A stretch of DNA of 14,466 nt from Gammaproteobacteria bacterium (GCA_029857655.1 JAOUGR010000012.1:1-14466); one strand, 5' to 3'; counted from the first letter of the stretch, positions 1 to 7,900 are shown. The notes: generated by a model not told the origin, from the sequence alone. Translations and numbers: made by a program.

Positions 1-1
1 G

Positions 2-367
2 CGCGCGACGCTCGACCGCGACGACGCTGCAGTTGCTGCACTCGCTGCGCAGATCTTCGTCGAGCGGCGCGGGCGCGTGGTGCTGTCCGTGAACGGCACC
101 AATTTCCAGGTCAAGGTCTGGCAGGCTCTGCTCGAACTCGGGTCACGCGGGCCGACCAGCTACTCGGAACTTGCGCGCGCCATCGGACGGCCTTCCGCGA
201 GCCGCGCCGTGGGGCAGGCGGTCGGTGCGAATCCGATTGCATGGCTCATTCCCTGCCATCGCGTATTGCGAAGTGATGGCGGACTCGGCGGTTATCGTTG
301 GGGAGTCGAGCGCAAGCGGGCGATGCTTGCCTGGGAACACGCGACGGGCGTCGGCGCGCGCGCTTAG
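2..367 (+). CDS. Methylated-DNA-[protein]-cysteine S-methyltransferase, C-terminal part (5' end cut by the window)
   Basis: The frame is open from base 2 to the TAG at 365-367, so the gene starts before the window. The visible part is the DNA-binding and catalytic domain of the Ada/Ogt family, which moves alkyl groups from O6-alkylguanine in DNA onto its own cysteine. The core motif IPCHRV is present, with the acceptor Cys encoded at 254-256. The usual flanking blocks are also visible: GTNFQVKVWQAL, the helix-turn-helix stretch SYSELARAIGRPSASRAVG, and LGGYRWGVERKRAMLAWE at the C-terminus. The ANPIAWLIPCHRV and GGYRWG...LAWE style resembles Ada-like proteins that carry an AraC-type domain in front, but that part lies outside the window, so Ada versus Ogt cannot be decided. 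It runs convergently into phaR with a gap of only 16 nt. Confidence 0.93.
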   Translation, partial: RATLDRDDAAVAALAAQIFVERRGRVVLSVNGTNFQVKVWQALLELGSRGPTSYSELARAIGRPSASRAVGQAVGANPIAWLIPCHRVLRSDGGLGGYRWGVERKRAMLAWEHATGVGARA

Positions 368-383
368 GGCGCGCAGCCGGGAA

Positions 384-926
384 TCAGAGGCTGCCTTGCC
401 GGGGCGACGGCGCAGTGGGCTCTGCGTCGGTCTCATCCGCGCTTTCTGTTTCATCGGATGGCCGTGACTTGCGCGGCGAAACCATCATTGCAAGCATGCT
501 TTCCTGCATCCGGTTCCACAATTCCATGTTCTGGCGCGTCATCTCCGCCATGGCATTCATCGGCGGCGGCGTGCTGTTCAGCATCTGGGAGATCTGCTGC
601 TGGACGCTTTCCTGCTGGCGCATGAATGTCGAGACGCTCTGCTCGAGGTAGCGCGCCATGAAGTCCTGCATCGGACCCCCGTAGTAGCGGATGATCGACT
701 CCAGCAACTGGGTCGTCAGGATGGGCTTTCCGAACTGCTCCTGTTCGGCGATGACCTGGAGCAGGATCAGCCTGGTGATGTCCTCACCGCTCTTGTCCTC
801 GACGACCCGGATCTTCTCGCCCTTGACGATCAGGTCCCGAATGTCCTCGAGGGTGACGTGCTTGCTGATCGAAGCGTCGTAAAGCCGCCGGTTGGCGTAC
901 TTCTTGATCAGGCGTTCCTTGGTCAT
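384..926 (-). CDS. phaR: Polyhydroxyalkanoate synthesis repressor PhaR
   Basis: This 180-residue protein is a PhaR-type regulator. In characterised relatives it binds DNA upstream of phasin and phaR genes and is titrated away by binding to nascent PHA granules. The N-terminus, residues 4-17 (RLIKKYANRRLYDA), is the hallmark of the PHB accumulation regulator N-terminal domain. It is followed by the second PHB-accumulation domain around residues 65-105 (GKPILTTQLLESIIRYYGG, then MQDFMARYLEQS). Residues 106-148 are Gln/Met-rich and amphipathic, as expected for a polymer- or granule-binding part, and the last 30 residues are acidic and probably disordered. I chose the ATG at 924-926 because the family begins at MTKERLIKKYANRRLYD; a longer in-frame start at 1004 would place coding sequence across the palindrome at 944-977. 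No good Shine-Dalgarno sequence is visible. The phasin and phaE-phaC genes next to it support the call. Confidence 0.95.
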   Translation of the reverse strand: MTKERLIKKYANRRLYDASISKHVTLEDIRDLIVKGEKIRVVEDKSGEDITRLILLQVIAEQEQFGKPILTTQLLESIIRYYGGPMQDFMARYLEQSVSTFMRQQESVQQQISQMLNSTPPPMNAMAEMTRQNMELWNRMQESMLAMMVSPRKSRPSDETESADETDAEPTAPSPRQGSL

Positions 927-943
927 GACTTGAGTGTACCGGA

Positions 944-977
944 TCATGCCGCAGTGCGATAACGCACTGCGGCATGA
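944..977. promoter_or_regulatory. Perfect 15-bp inverted repeat upstream of phaR, candidate PhaR operator
   Basis: Arms 944-958 and 963-977 are perfect reverse complements separated by ATAA. Inside each arm is a smaller odd palindrome, CGCAGTGCG (950-958) and CGCACTGCG (963-971), with centres 13 bp apart. The heptamer GCAGTGC is also the core of the palindrome upstream of the phasin gene. The element ends 18 bp before the phaR start, where an autoregulatory operator would be expected. A hairpin role is less likely, since there is no T-tract and the phasin gene has a separate terminator at 1003-1036. Operator function is inferred, not shown. Confidence 0.6.
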
Positions 978-1002
978 CGCCCCGGCAGGGGCCGGTACGG
1001 GC

Positions 1003-1036
1003 AAAAAAAGGACGGCGGCCCGAAGGCGCGCCGTCC
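1003..1036 (-). terminator. Rho-independent terminator of the phasin gene
   Basis: Read on the minus strand, arms 1029-1036 and 1010-1017 pair over 8 bp (GGACGGCG with CGCCGTCC). The inner GCC/GGC arms close on a TTCG tetraloop, with one bulged base, and seven T residues follow (1003-1009 as A7 on the plus strand). This is a textbook intrinsic terminator 25 nt after the phasin stop. It implies that phasin and phaR are mainly separate transcripts. Confidence 0.88.
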
Positions 1037-1060
1037 CGAGGGGGGAGGGTCAGATTCCGA

Positions 1061-1420
1061 TCAGGCGGCTTTCTTGGCCGTCTGGGCGGTCTCGGCAACG
1101 GTCTTTTCGAAGAGCTTGGTGATCTCGGCCTGGTGCTCCGTGGAGAGCTTGACCAGATCCTGCGAACGCTGCGTCGCCTTCTCGGCAAACTGCGTCGTCA
1201 GCTCGACCTGACGGGCCGTCAGCTCGTTGAAATCCTTGGCGGTCGTGGCGAGTTGCATCTGCTGCATCGAAAAATCGAGCACTTCACCGACAAAGGCAAG
1301 CTGCTGGCGCGCGACGCGCTCGAAACCCTGCAGGGTCAACTCGTTGAACTTGGCGGCGGGTGCAAAGGCCTTCTTGCTGGCATCCACAAACGCGCTGAAA
1401 TCGAAGGTTGGGTTCATCAT
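1061..1420 (-). CDS. phaP: Phasin family protein (PHA granule-associated)
   Basis: This small protein (119 residues from this start) lacks cysteine, is helical, and is rich in Ala, Gln, Lys and Glu. It matches the Phasin_2 family: an N-terminal FDFSAFVDASKKAFAPAAKF segment, a central amphipathic helix (LTLQGFERVARQQLAFVGE, then LDFSMQQMQLAT), and a C-terminal coiled region with the AETAQTAKKAA tail. Phasins coat PHA granules, limit coalescence and often help the synthase. The start at 1418-1420 is favoured because AAGGA (1429-1433) then lies 8 nt upstream. The ATG at 1427-1429 would overlap that site and add MPE; an ATG at 1415-1417 is also possible. The gene is divergent from phaE, ends in a strong terminator, and its inferred promoter overlaps a palindrome likely bound by PhaR. 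Confidence 0.9.
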   Translation of the reverse strand: MMNPTFDFSAFVDASKKAFAPAAKFNELTLQGFERVARQQLAFVGEVLDFSMQQMQLATTAKDFNELTARQVELTTQFAEKATQRSQDLVKLSTEHQAEITKLFEKTVAETAQTAKKAA

Positions 1421-1464
1421 TTCTGGCATCCTTAGAGTATCTGGGCTGTAACGGGATTGGCGCC

Positions 1465-1493
1465 ATAATAGACCAATGTTTATTGCAGTGCAA
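1465..1493 (-). promoter_or_regulatory. Inferred sigma70 promoter of the phasin gene
   Basis: On the minus strand TTGCAC (1488-1493) and TATTAT (1465-1470) are separated by exactly 17 nt. The -10 is close to consensus and the -35 matches only in its TTG. The expected start of transcription is near 1458, giving a leader of about 38 nt. The -35 lies inside the palindrome at 1479-1497, so a bound repressor would block RNA polymerase. A second, weaker possibility further upstream is TATAAT (1535-1540, minus strand) in the AT-rich island. Confidence 0.5.
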
Positions 1494-1497
1494 CAAA
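1479..1497. promoter_or_regulatory. Palindrome in the phasin promoter, candidate PhaR operator
   Basis: The sequence TTTATTGCAGTGCAACAAA has a perfect core, TTGCAGTGCAA (1483-1493), and outer arms that match at three more positions. TGC/GCA-type dyads are the recognised style of PhaR sites in proteobacteria. The GCAGTGC core recurs twice upstream of phaR. The position over the -35 box fits simple repression. Confidence 0.62.
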
Positions 1498-1529
1498 GAT
1501 TATGTCCGCCTCTGAAGGGAATCTCGAAG

Positions 1530-1620
1530 TAAACATTATATCTAGATAAAACAATGTGTTATAAAAATATAATGCATCCATGCCGGATTGATTTGTGGAG
1601 CCTTGATTGTGCGGCGCACT
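1530..1620 (+). promoter_or_regulatory. AT-rich phaE promoter region with TATAAT box and weak TGCRNYGCA-like dyad
   Basis: An island of about 50 nt that is strikingly AT-rich for this GC-rich window carries a perfect TATAAT at 1568-1573 on the plus strand. No good -35 is seen 17 nt upstream (TAGATA/GATAAA only), which suggests an activator or another recognition element. The island also contains the palindrome TATCTAGATA (1539-1548), flanked by ACATT (1533-1537) and AATGT (1553-1557). Downstream, at 1609-1619, GTGCGGCGCAC is an odd palindrome resembling the phasin site in its TGC-N3-GCA layout; it would fall in the phaE leader. Confidence 0.4.
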
Positions 1621-1645
1621 CATTCGCCGGCCGCCTGGAAACGAG

Positions 1646-2317
1646 ATGACGGACCCGCTCGGTGAAGCCCAGCAGGAATTCCTGCGCCAGGCCCTCGATG
1701 GCGGCGGCGAGGCGGTTCGGCGAATTCGCGAATTCGGCGAGGATTATCTCGGCATCGCCCGTGAACTCTGGAAACTCGTCGAATCGCGGGCGGCGTCGGA
1801 GCCCGGCGTTTCGCCGCAGGCATTCCGCGCTAGCCTCGATCACCTTCATGACGGGCTGAAGGAAAAATTCGAGCGCCTGCATGTGCCGGTTTTCGGCCCC
1901 TTGCAAGCGCAACAGCAGGCGACCGAGCAATTGATGGCGGCGACACTGCGCTGGCAACGCGCCTCGTCGCGCCTGGGCGAGCTCTTGTCTGCTGCGGCCA
2001 CGGCAGCAGTCGAGAATCTCGTCGTGGCACTCGCGAACGCGCCGGCTACCGCGCCGCCGATTACTTCCCTGCGCCAGTTACACGACCTGTGGGTTGATTG
2101 CGGCGAGCGCGCATATGGCGAAGTGGCGCACAGCGATGACTTCGCCGCCGCCCAGTGCAAGCTGCTGTCTGCGATGGTCGAGATGCGATTCGAGCAGCGC
2201 CGCGTGATCGAGGAATGGGCGCGCGCATTCAATCTGCCGACCCGCGCCGAGATTGACGCAATTCACGGGCGGCTGCATGAGCTTGCCCGCGTGCTCCGCG
2301 AGGAACTTAAGCGATGA
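1646..2317 (+). CDS. phaE: Class III PHA synthase subunit PhaE
   Basis: PhaE is the non-catalytic partner that forms the active complex with class III PhaC and strongly stimulates polymerisation. The 223-residue protein is helical. Its C-terminal half carries family marks: LHDLWVDCGERAYGEVAHSDDF (about residues 145-166) and the end block NLPTRAEIDAIHGRLHELAR (196-215). The start is the ATG at 1646, preceded by a purine-rich GGAAACGAG; a TTG 39 nt upstream in frame is less likely. Characterised PhaE proteins such as that of Allochromatium are about 350 residues, so this is a short version, apparently lacking N-terminal sequence. The stop overlaps the phaC start by 4 nt (ATGA), indicating translational coupling and equal expression of the two subunits. 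Confidence 0.9.
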   Translation: MTDPLGEAQQEFLRQALDGGGEAVRRIREFGEDYLGIARELWKLVESRAASEPGVSPQAFRASLDHLHDGLKEKFERLHVPVFGPLQAQQQATEQLMAATLRWQRASSRLGELLSAAATAAVENLVVALANAPATAPPITSLRQLHDLWVDCGERAYGEVAHSDDFAAAQCKLLSAMVEMRFEQRRVIEEWARAFNLPTRAEIDAIHGRLHELARVLREELKR

Positions 2318-3375
2318 ACCGGCTGGCAATTGATGCGGCACAGGCTGCCCGCGAGATCGCGGATTTCTCGAGTCGAATGGCGGCGGGGACGCGTGCGCTC
2401 GCGACACTCGAGGCACCGGCTGAGGGCTGTTCGGACCGCGATGCGGTGTATCAGGAAGAACGGGTCGTCCTTTATCGCTATCGCCCGCTGGCGCCCAGCG
2501 CCGGCCTGCCGCCCCTGTTGATCTGCTACGCGCTGGTCAACCGGCCCTACATGATGGACCTGCAGCCGGAGCGCTCGCTGATACGCGGCCTGCTGATGCG
2601 CGGCCTCGACGTGTACCTGGTCGACTGGGGATATCCCGGGCAGGCGGACCGCTTTCTCGAACTCGACGACTACGTCAATCGCTACCTGGGCAATTGCATC
2701 GACCACATCCGCCGAGCGATTGGCGTGCCGGCCGTCAACCTGCTGGGCGTTTGCCAGGGCGGTACGCTGGCGCTGTGCCATGCGGCCCTGCATCCCGAGG
2801 CAGTCCGCAACCTGGTGACGATGGTGACCCCCGTGGATTTCCACACGCCGGAGAACCTGTTGTCAAAATGGGTTCGAGGCGTCGACGTCGACCGGATGGT
2901 GGAAGTATTCGGCAACATCCCCGGGGAACTGATGAATGCCACATTCCTGTCGCTGATGCCGCTCAGGCTGACCAGCCAGAAGTACGCGGGCATCGCCGAC
3001 ATCGCCGATGATCCGGCCGCACTCGCGAATTTCCTGCGCATGGAAAAATGGATCTTTGACAGCCCGGACCAGGCCGGGGCCGCATTTGCGCAGTTCGTGC
3101 GGTGGTTCTTCCAGGAGAACCGGCTCGTGCTCGGCGGGCTTGTGATGGGCGGGCGGCGCGTGGACCTGCGGCTGGTCGACTGCCCGGTCCTGAATATCCA
3201 CGCGTCGCAGGACCACCTGGTGCCGCCGTCCGCGACGCTTCCGTTGCGCGGCCTGGTCGGAAGCCGTGACTACACGGGCTTTGAATTCGACGGCGGGCAC
3301 ATCGGCATCTATGTGAGTGCGAGGGCGCAGGAATTGCTGCCGCGGACAATCGCCGAATGGCTGGAAAAGCGCTGA
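2314..3375 (+). CDS. phaC: Class III poly(R)-hydroxyalkanoate synthase, catalytic subunit PhaC
   Basis: The enzyme polymerises (R)-3-hydroxyacyl-CoA into PHA, releasing CoA. At 353 residues it has class III length. The lipase-like box GVCQGG (residues 145-150) supplies the nucleophile Cys147, with Asp300 in ASQDHLVPP and His329 in GGHIG completing the triad. All three sit two residues earlier than Cys149/Asp302/His331 of the Allochromatium enzyme, so the spacing is fully kept. Other synthase blocks are also present: PLLICYALVNRPYMMDLQPERS (68-89), DVYLVDWGYP (99-108) and TPVDFHTPENL (172-182). A GAGGAA sequence lies just upstream of the start, which overlaps phaE by 4 nt. No phaA or phaB gene for monomer supply is in view; the adjacent hydratase may provide monomers. 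Confidence 0.96.
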   Translation: MNRLAIDAAQAAREIADFSSRMAAGTRALATLEAPAEGCSDRDAVYQEERVVLYRYRPLAPSAGLPPLLICYALVNRPYMMDLQPERSLIRGLLMRGLDVYLVDWGYPGQADRFLELDDYVNRYLGNCIDHIRRAIGVPAVNLLGVCQGGTLALCHAALHPEAVRNLVTMVTPVDFHTPENLLSKWVRGVDVDRMVEVFGNIPGELMNATFLSLMPLRLTSQKYAGIADIADDPAALANFLRMEKWIFDSPDQAGAAFAQFVRWFFQENRLVLGGLVMGGRRVDLRLVDCPVLNIHASQDHLVPPSATLPLRGLVGSRDYTGFEFDGGHIGIYVSARAQELLPRTIAEWLEKR

Positions 3376-3388
3376 CGCGCCAGCGCGT
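3375..3388 (+). other. Small hairpin between phaC and the hydratase gene
   Basis: ACGCGC (3375-3380) and GCGCGT (3383-3388) form a perfect 6-bp inverted repeat that starts on the last base of the phaC stop codon. No T-tract follows, so it is not a normal intrinsic terminator. It could protect the upstream message or mark a processing site, lowering expression of the downstream genes. In a GC-rich genome chance is also possible. Confidence 0.3.
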
Positions 3389-3412
3389 GGGGCATCGGTT
3401 AGCATCGACACA

Positions 3413-3886
3413 ATGAGTACACCGCGTGAAAAGGCCCTTGCGCTGCTCCAGTCGTCGGTCGGCAAGGAGGTGCGCGTCAGCGACTGGCTGGATATCACGC
3501 AGCAGCGCGTCGACGCGTTCGCGGATGCGATCGATGACCACCAGTGGATCCACTGCGACCCGGCCCGCGCTGCGAAGGACTCGCCTTATGGCGGCACGAT
3601 AGCGCACGGCTACATGACGCTTGCGCTATACAACAAGCTGCGCGGGCTCATGATGGATGACCGTTCCACGATGCCCGGCGTGCGCAATGTGATCAACTAC
3701 GGCATCAACAAGCTGCGATTTCCGAGCGCCGTGCGGGTCGGCGCGCGGATGCGCGCAAGGGTGACACTCGAGGCCGTTGAGGAAGTCAGCGGCGGATTGC
3801 AGATCACTGAACACTACACGGCCGAGGTCGAGGGCAGCACCAAGCCTGCCTGTGTCGCCGAGGTCATCATGCGAATGTATTTCTGA
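3413..3886 (+). CDS. MaoC/NodN-like (R)-enoyl-CoA hydratase-type hot-dog protein
   Basis: This 157-residue single hot-dog-fold protein belongs to the MaoC dehydratase family, closest in style to NodN and NodN-like hydratases. The catalytic block is residues 41-50 (DDHQWIHCDP), with the expected Asp42/His47 dyad. PYGGTIAHGYMTLAL (59-73) follows, typical of the substrate-tunnel segment. Family members hydrate trans-2-enoyl-CoA to (R)-3-hydroxyacyl-CoA, the stereoisomer PHA synthase needs. Its place 37 nt after phaC suggests it channels beta-oxidation intermediates into polymer, as PhaJ does; this role is inferred from context. The ATG at 3413 fits the family's N-terminus but has no clear Shine-Dalgarno sequence. 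The canonical Gly-Asp-x-Asn-Pro of the hydratase-2 motif is Asp-Asp-His-Gln-Trp here, as is usual for the NodN group. Confidence 0.88.
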   Translation: MSTPREKALALLQSSVGKEVRVSDWLDITQQRVDAFADAIDDHQWIHCDPARAAKDSPYGGTIAHGYMTLALYNKLRGLMMDDRSTMPGVRNVINYGINKLRFPSAVRVGARMRARVTLEAVEEVSGGLQITEHYTAEVEGSTKPACVAEVIMRMYF

Positions 3887-3897
3887 CGGACTACAGG

Positions 3898-4983
3898 ATG
3901 CTGAACCAGTCCAGACGGCCAATCATCATCGCGATAGCGGTAATCGTGATTGCGGCGGCCGCCTATGCCTACGGCAGCCGCCGGCCGGAAGTTGCTGCTG
4001 CCGCGCCAGGCGGCGGCACCGCCGCGCCCGAGTCGGTCGCCGTGGTCACGGCGCCGGTGGTAGAGAAACCCATTGCGATCAGTATTGAGGCGCTCGGCAC
4101 CGCCAATGCAAATGAAGCGATCGAGATCACCTCGAAGGCCGGTAACAAGGTGCTCGAGGTGGGATTTGACGAAGGCCAGTGGGTGCGGCGCGGACATGTG
4201 CTGGTCGAACTGGACGGCGCGCGGGACCGGGCGGACCTGGCCGCGGCTGAGGCGGCGCTGGCCGAGAGCCGCAGCGCCTTCGTGCGCAGCCGCGATCTTT
4301 TTGCCCAGCAGGCGCTGTCGCAGGCCCAGCTTGAGCAGATCGAGGCCACCCTGAAGGGAAACGAAGCGCGCGTCGCTGCGGCGGCAGCGCGCGTCGCGGA
4401 TACGGTCATCCGCGCGCCATTCGACGGGCGGGTCGGGTTACGGCGCGTCAGCGTCGGGGCGCTGGTGAACCCGGGCACGATCATCACGACACTCGACGAC
4501 ACGCGCACGATGAAGCTCGACTTCGACGTGCCCGAGTCGTTCCTTGCGATCCTGAAGCCCGGCCTCGCCGTCGCCGCAAAGAGCATTGCTTATTCGGGCG
4601 AGTCGTTCGACGGTGTCGTGGAGTCCGTGGATTCCCGCGTTGATCCGGTCACGCGCTCGATCAAGGTGCGTGCCCGCCTGCCAAATCCGAAAGGGCTGCT
4701 GCGGCCGGGCATGTTCCTGACCGTCATCGTCAGCCGCGAACCGCTGCCCGGACTGGTCGTGCCGGAACAGGCTCTGGTGCCGGAGCGCGGCGAGGTCTAT
4801 GTGTTCGTGGTTGCAGGCGGGCGCGCGTCGCGCCGCGCCGTCACGGTCGGGCGGCGCAGCCCCGGCGAAGTCGAAGTACTGACTGGCGTCAAGGCGGGCG
4901 AGCGCATCGTCATCGAAGGCACGCAGAGGATTCGCGACGACAGCGTCGTGCACGAACTCAGGCCCGGGGCCGCCCCGGAATAG
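3898..4983 (+). CDS. RND efflux periplasmic adaptor subunit (membrane fusion protein)
   Basis: This 361-residue protein bridges an inner-membrane RND pump to an outer-membrane channel. Residues 8-25 form one hydrophobic helix (PIIIAIAVIVIAAAAYAY) without a lipobox Cys, so it is probably anchored as an uncleaved transmembrane segment. A first lipoyl-like half-motif (VLEVGFDEGQWVRRGHVLVELD, 85-106) leads into a short alpha-hairpin (about 108-168) rich in Ala, Glu and Arg. The second half (VIRAPFDGRVGLRRVSVGALV, 170-190) follows, and then the beta-barrel with VDPVTRSIKVRARLPN (248-263) and LLRPGMFLTV (267-276). The start is 11 nt after the hydratase stop, so co-transcription with the PHA genes is likely. 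The RND pump follows after 12 nt. Substrate is unknown. Confidence 0.93.
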   Translation: MLNQSRRPIIIAIAVIVIAAAAYAYGSRRPEVAAAAPGGGTAAPESVAVVTAPVVEKPIAISIEALGTANANEAIEITSKAGNKVLEVGFDEGQWVRRGHVLVELDGARDRADLAAAEAALAESRSAFVRSRDLFAQQALSQAQLEQIEATLKGNEARVAAAAARVADTVIRAPFDGRVGLRRVSVGALVNPGTIITTLDDTRTMKLDFDVPESFLAILKPGLAVAAKSIAYSGESFDGVVESVDSRVDPVTRSIKVRARLPNPKGLLRPGMFLTVIVSREPLPGLVVPEQALVPERGEVYVFVVAGGRASRRAVTVGRRSPGEVEVLTGVKAGERIVIEGTQRIRDDSVVHELRPGAAPE

Positions 4984-4995
4984 CCGGCCTTACCG

Positions 4996-7900
4996 ATGAA
5001 ACTCTCGGAATTCTCGATCAGGCGGCCGGTATTCGCTACGGTCATCAGCCTGCTGCTGGTGATCCTGGGCCTGGTTTCCCTGACCCGACTCGCGGTTCGG
5101 GAATACCCGGAAGTGGACCCGGTGTTCGTGTCGATCACGACCAACTACCTCGGTGCGGGCGCCGCGATCGTCGAGAACAAGATCACGCAGGTGATCGAAG
5201 ACCGCATCGCGGGCCTCGAAGGAATTGAGACGCTGCGTTCCAGTTCCCGCGACGGCCGCTCGGCGATCGATGTCGAGTTCAGCGCCGATAGAGACGTGGA
5301 TGCGGCCGCAAACGACATCCGCGATCGCGTCGGGCGCGTGGTCGACGACCTGCCCGAGGAAGCCGATCCGCCCGAGATCCAGAAGGCCCAGTCCTTCGGC
5401 GAGGCGGTGATGTACCTCAACCTGTCCAGCGACCGGATGTCGGTTCTGGAGCTGACCGACTATGCCGAGCGGGTGCTGGTCGACCAGCTATCCGCGACGC
5501 CTGGTGTCGCGCGCGTCAATATCGGCGGTGAGCGCCGGCAGGCGGTGCGGATCTGGATCGATCGCCAGGCGCTCGCCGCACGGGCGCTGACAGTCGGCGA
5601 CATCGAGGGCGCGCTGCGGCGCGAAAACGTCGAGTTGCCGGCCGGACGCCTCGAGTCCAGCGAGCGCGAGTTCGCGTTGCGCACCGACACCGGCCTTTCG
5701 CGTATCGAGGATTTCCGCAAGCTGTCGATCGGGCGCGGTCCCGACGGCTACCTGGTGCGGCTCGGCGACGTCGCGCGGGTCGAACTTGGCGCGGAGAACG
5801 AGCGCAGCGTCTCCCGGACGATGGGCCTGCCCGGAATCAGCCTCGGCATCGAGCAGATATCGAAGGCGAACACGCTGGAGGTCGCGAAGCAGATATACAA
5901 GACGTTGGAACGCATCCAGCCCGGGCTGCCCGCGGGCATGTCGCTGACCATCAATGTCGACCGCGCAGACTCGATCAATTCATCGCTGCGCGAGGTCGTC
6001 ATCGCACTCGGGATTTCACTGACGATGGTGCTGATCGTCATTTTCCTTTTCCTCGGCAACTTGCGCGCCACATTGGTACCGGCGGTGACCATTCCCATCT
6101 CGATCATCGCGACATTCATGTTCATGGATTTCATGGGCTACTCGATCAACGTGCTGACGCTCCTGGGCCTGGTGCTCGCGATCGGCCTGGTCGTCGATGA
6201 TGCGATCGTCGTGCTCGAAAACATCTACCGCCGCGTCGAGAAAGGGCAGCCGCCGCTATTGGCTGCGATCGATGGCAGTCGCGAGATCGGATTTGCCGTC
6301 GTCGCAACGACGCTGGTGCTGATTTCGGTGTTCGTGCCGATTTCGTTCCTGCCCGGCGCCATCGGCCGGCTGTTCCGCGAATTCGGCTTCACGCTGGCGG
6401 CGGCCGTGATGTTCTCGGCGCTGGTGGCGCTGACCCTGACGCCGGTGATGACGTCACGCCTGTTCCGGCAGGGGCAGCAGCGTGGCCAGTTTGCGCAGCG
6501 GCTGGATCGCTTCTTTCGCTCGCTCGCGCAGGCCTATGAGCGCCGCCTGCGCATCCTGCTCGGCCGGCCGTGGCTGATCATCGGTTGCACGCTGGCGCTG
6601 GTTGGCGCCGCAATCCTGGCCCTGAATGCGCTGCCCCGTGAATTCGCGCCTCCCGGGGACCTCGGCTTCGTGCGCATCGAGCTGGACGCCCCCGAAGGCG
6701 CGAGCCTCGAGTATACGGAACGGCAGTTGCTGCAGGCGGAGCGGATCCTGTTCAGCGAGACGGAACGCTACGGCGACATCCGCCGCTTCATCATGCGCAT
6801 TGGCACGGGCGGCGGCGGCGGCACCACCGAAGTCAACGAGGTCCGCGGTTTCATAATTCTCAAGGACTGGGGCGAGCGCGAGCGCAGCGCCGTGGACATT
6901 GCGGCTTCGCTGACAAAGCAGTTCGAGTCGCTGCCCGGTGTGCGCCCCCGCATCTACGCGCTGCAGGGCCTGGGTTCACGCGGATTCGGCAGGCCGCTGC
7001 AAGCCGTCATCGGCGGCCCCGACTACCAGACGCTCGCGGGCTGGAGCGATCGCATACTGGATCTCGCCCAGCGGAATCCCGGGCTCACGGGTGTGGAAAC
7101 GAACTTCCGGGAACGCAAACCGCAGATCGACGTGGCGGTGGACCGTGACCGCGCCGCGGAACTCGGCATCTCGCTCGAGTCGGTCGGCCGCACGCTGGAA
7201 ACGGTGCTGGGCTCGCGGGTGGTCACGACCTATGTGGATCGCGGCCGGGAATACCGCGTGATCCTGCAGGGCCAGACGCGGGATCGCGCCGTGCCTTCGG
7301 ACCTGCAGAATCTTTATGTCCGTTCGGATCGCAGTGGCGAGCTGGTGCCGCTGTCGAACCTGGTGCAATTGACGGAAACTTCCGGCGCGATGCAGCTCAA
7401 CCGCTTCGACCGGATGCGCGCAATCACGATCAGCGCCGGGCTCGCGCCGGGCTACACGCTGGGCGAGGCGGTGACCTACTTCCAGGAGTTGGTGCGCGCG
7501 GAACTCCCGCCAGCGGCGCGGCTGTCCTTCGACGGGGAGGCCCGCGAGTACCTGCGTACCCAGGGACAGTTCTGGTCCACCTTCGTATTCGCAATCGCAA
7601 TCGTATTCCTGGTGCTCGCCGCGCTGTTCGAGAGCTTCAAGCAGCCGGCCGTCATCATGACGACCGTGCCGCTCGCCCTGATCGGCGCCATCGCCGGCCT
7701 CGCCATCTACCGGCTGGCGGGCAGCCAGATGTCGCTCAACATCTTCAGCCAGATCGCGATGATCATGCTGGTCGGGATTGCCGCGAAGAACGGCGTGTTG
7801 ATCGTGGAGTTCGCCAATCAGATTCGCGACCAGGGCTCCGAGCGGATCGCAGCGGTCATCCGGGCCGCGACCATCCGGCTGCGTCCGGTGCTGATGACGA

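Noticed and set aside
927..1004. N-terminal extension of phaR to an upstream ATG
   Set aside because: The family starts at MTKERLIKKYANRRLYD, and the extension would translate the palindrome; the added residues look like non-coding sequence.
6808..6822. GGC triplet run giving five glycines in the RND protein
   Set aside because: It lies in the variable second periplasmic loop, where glycine-rich segments are tolerated. It is short and shows no sign of a longer microsatellite.
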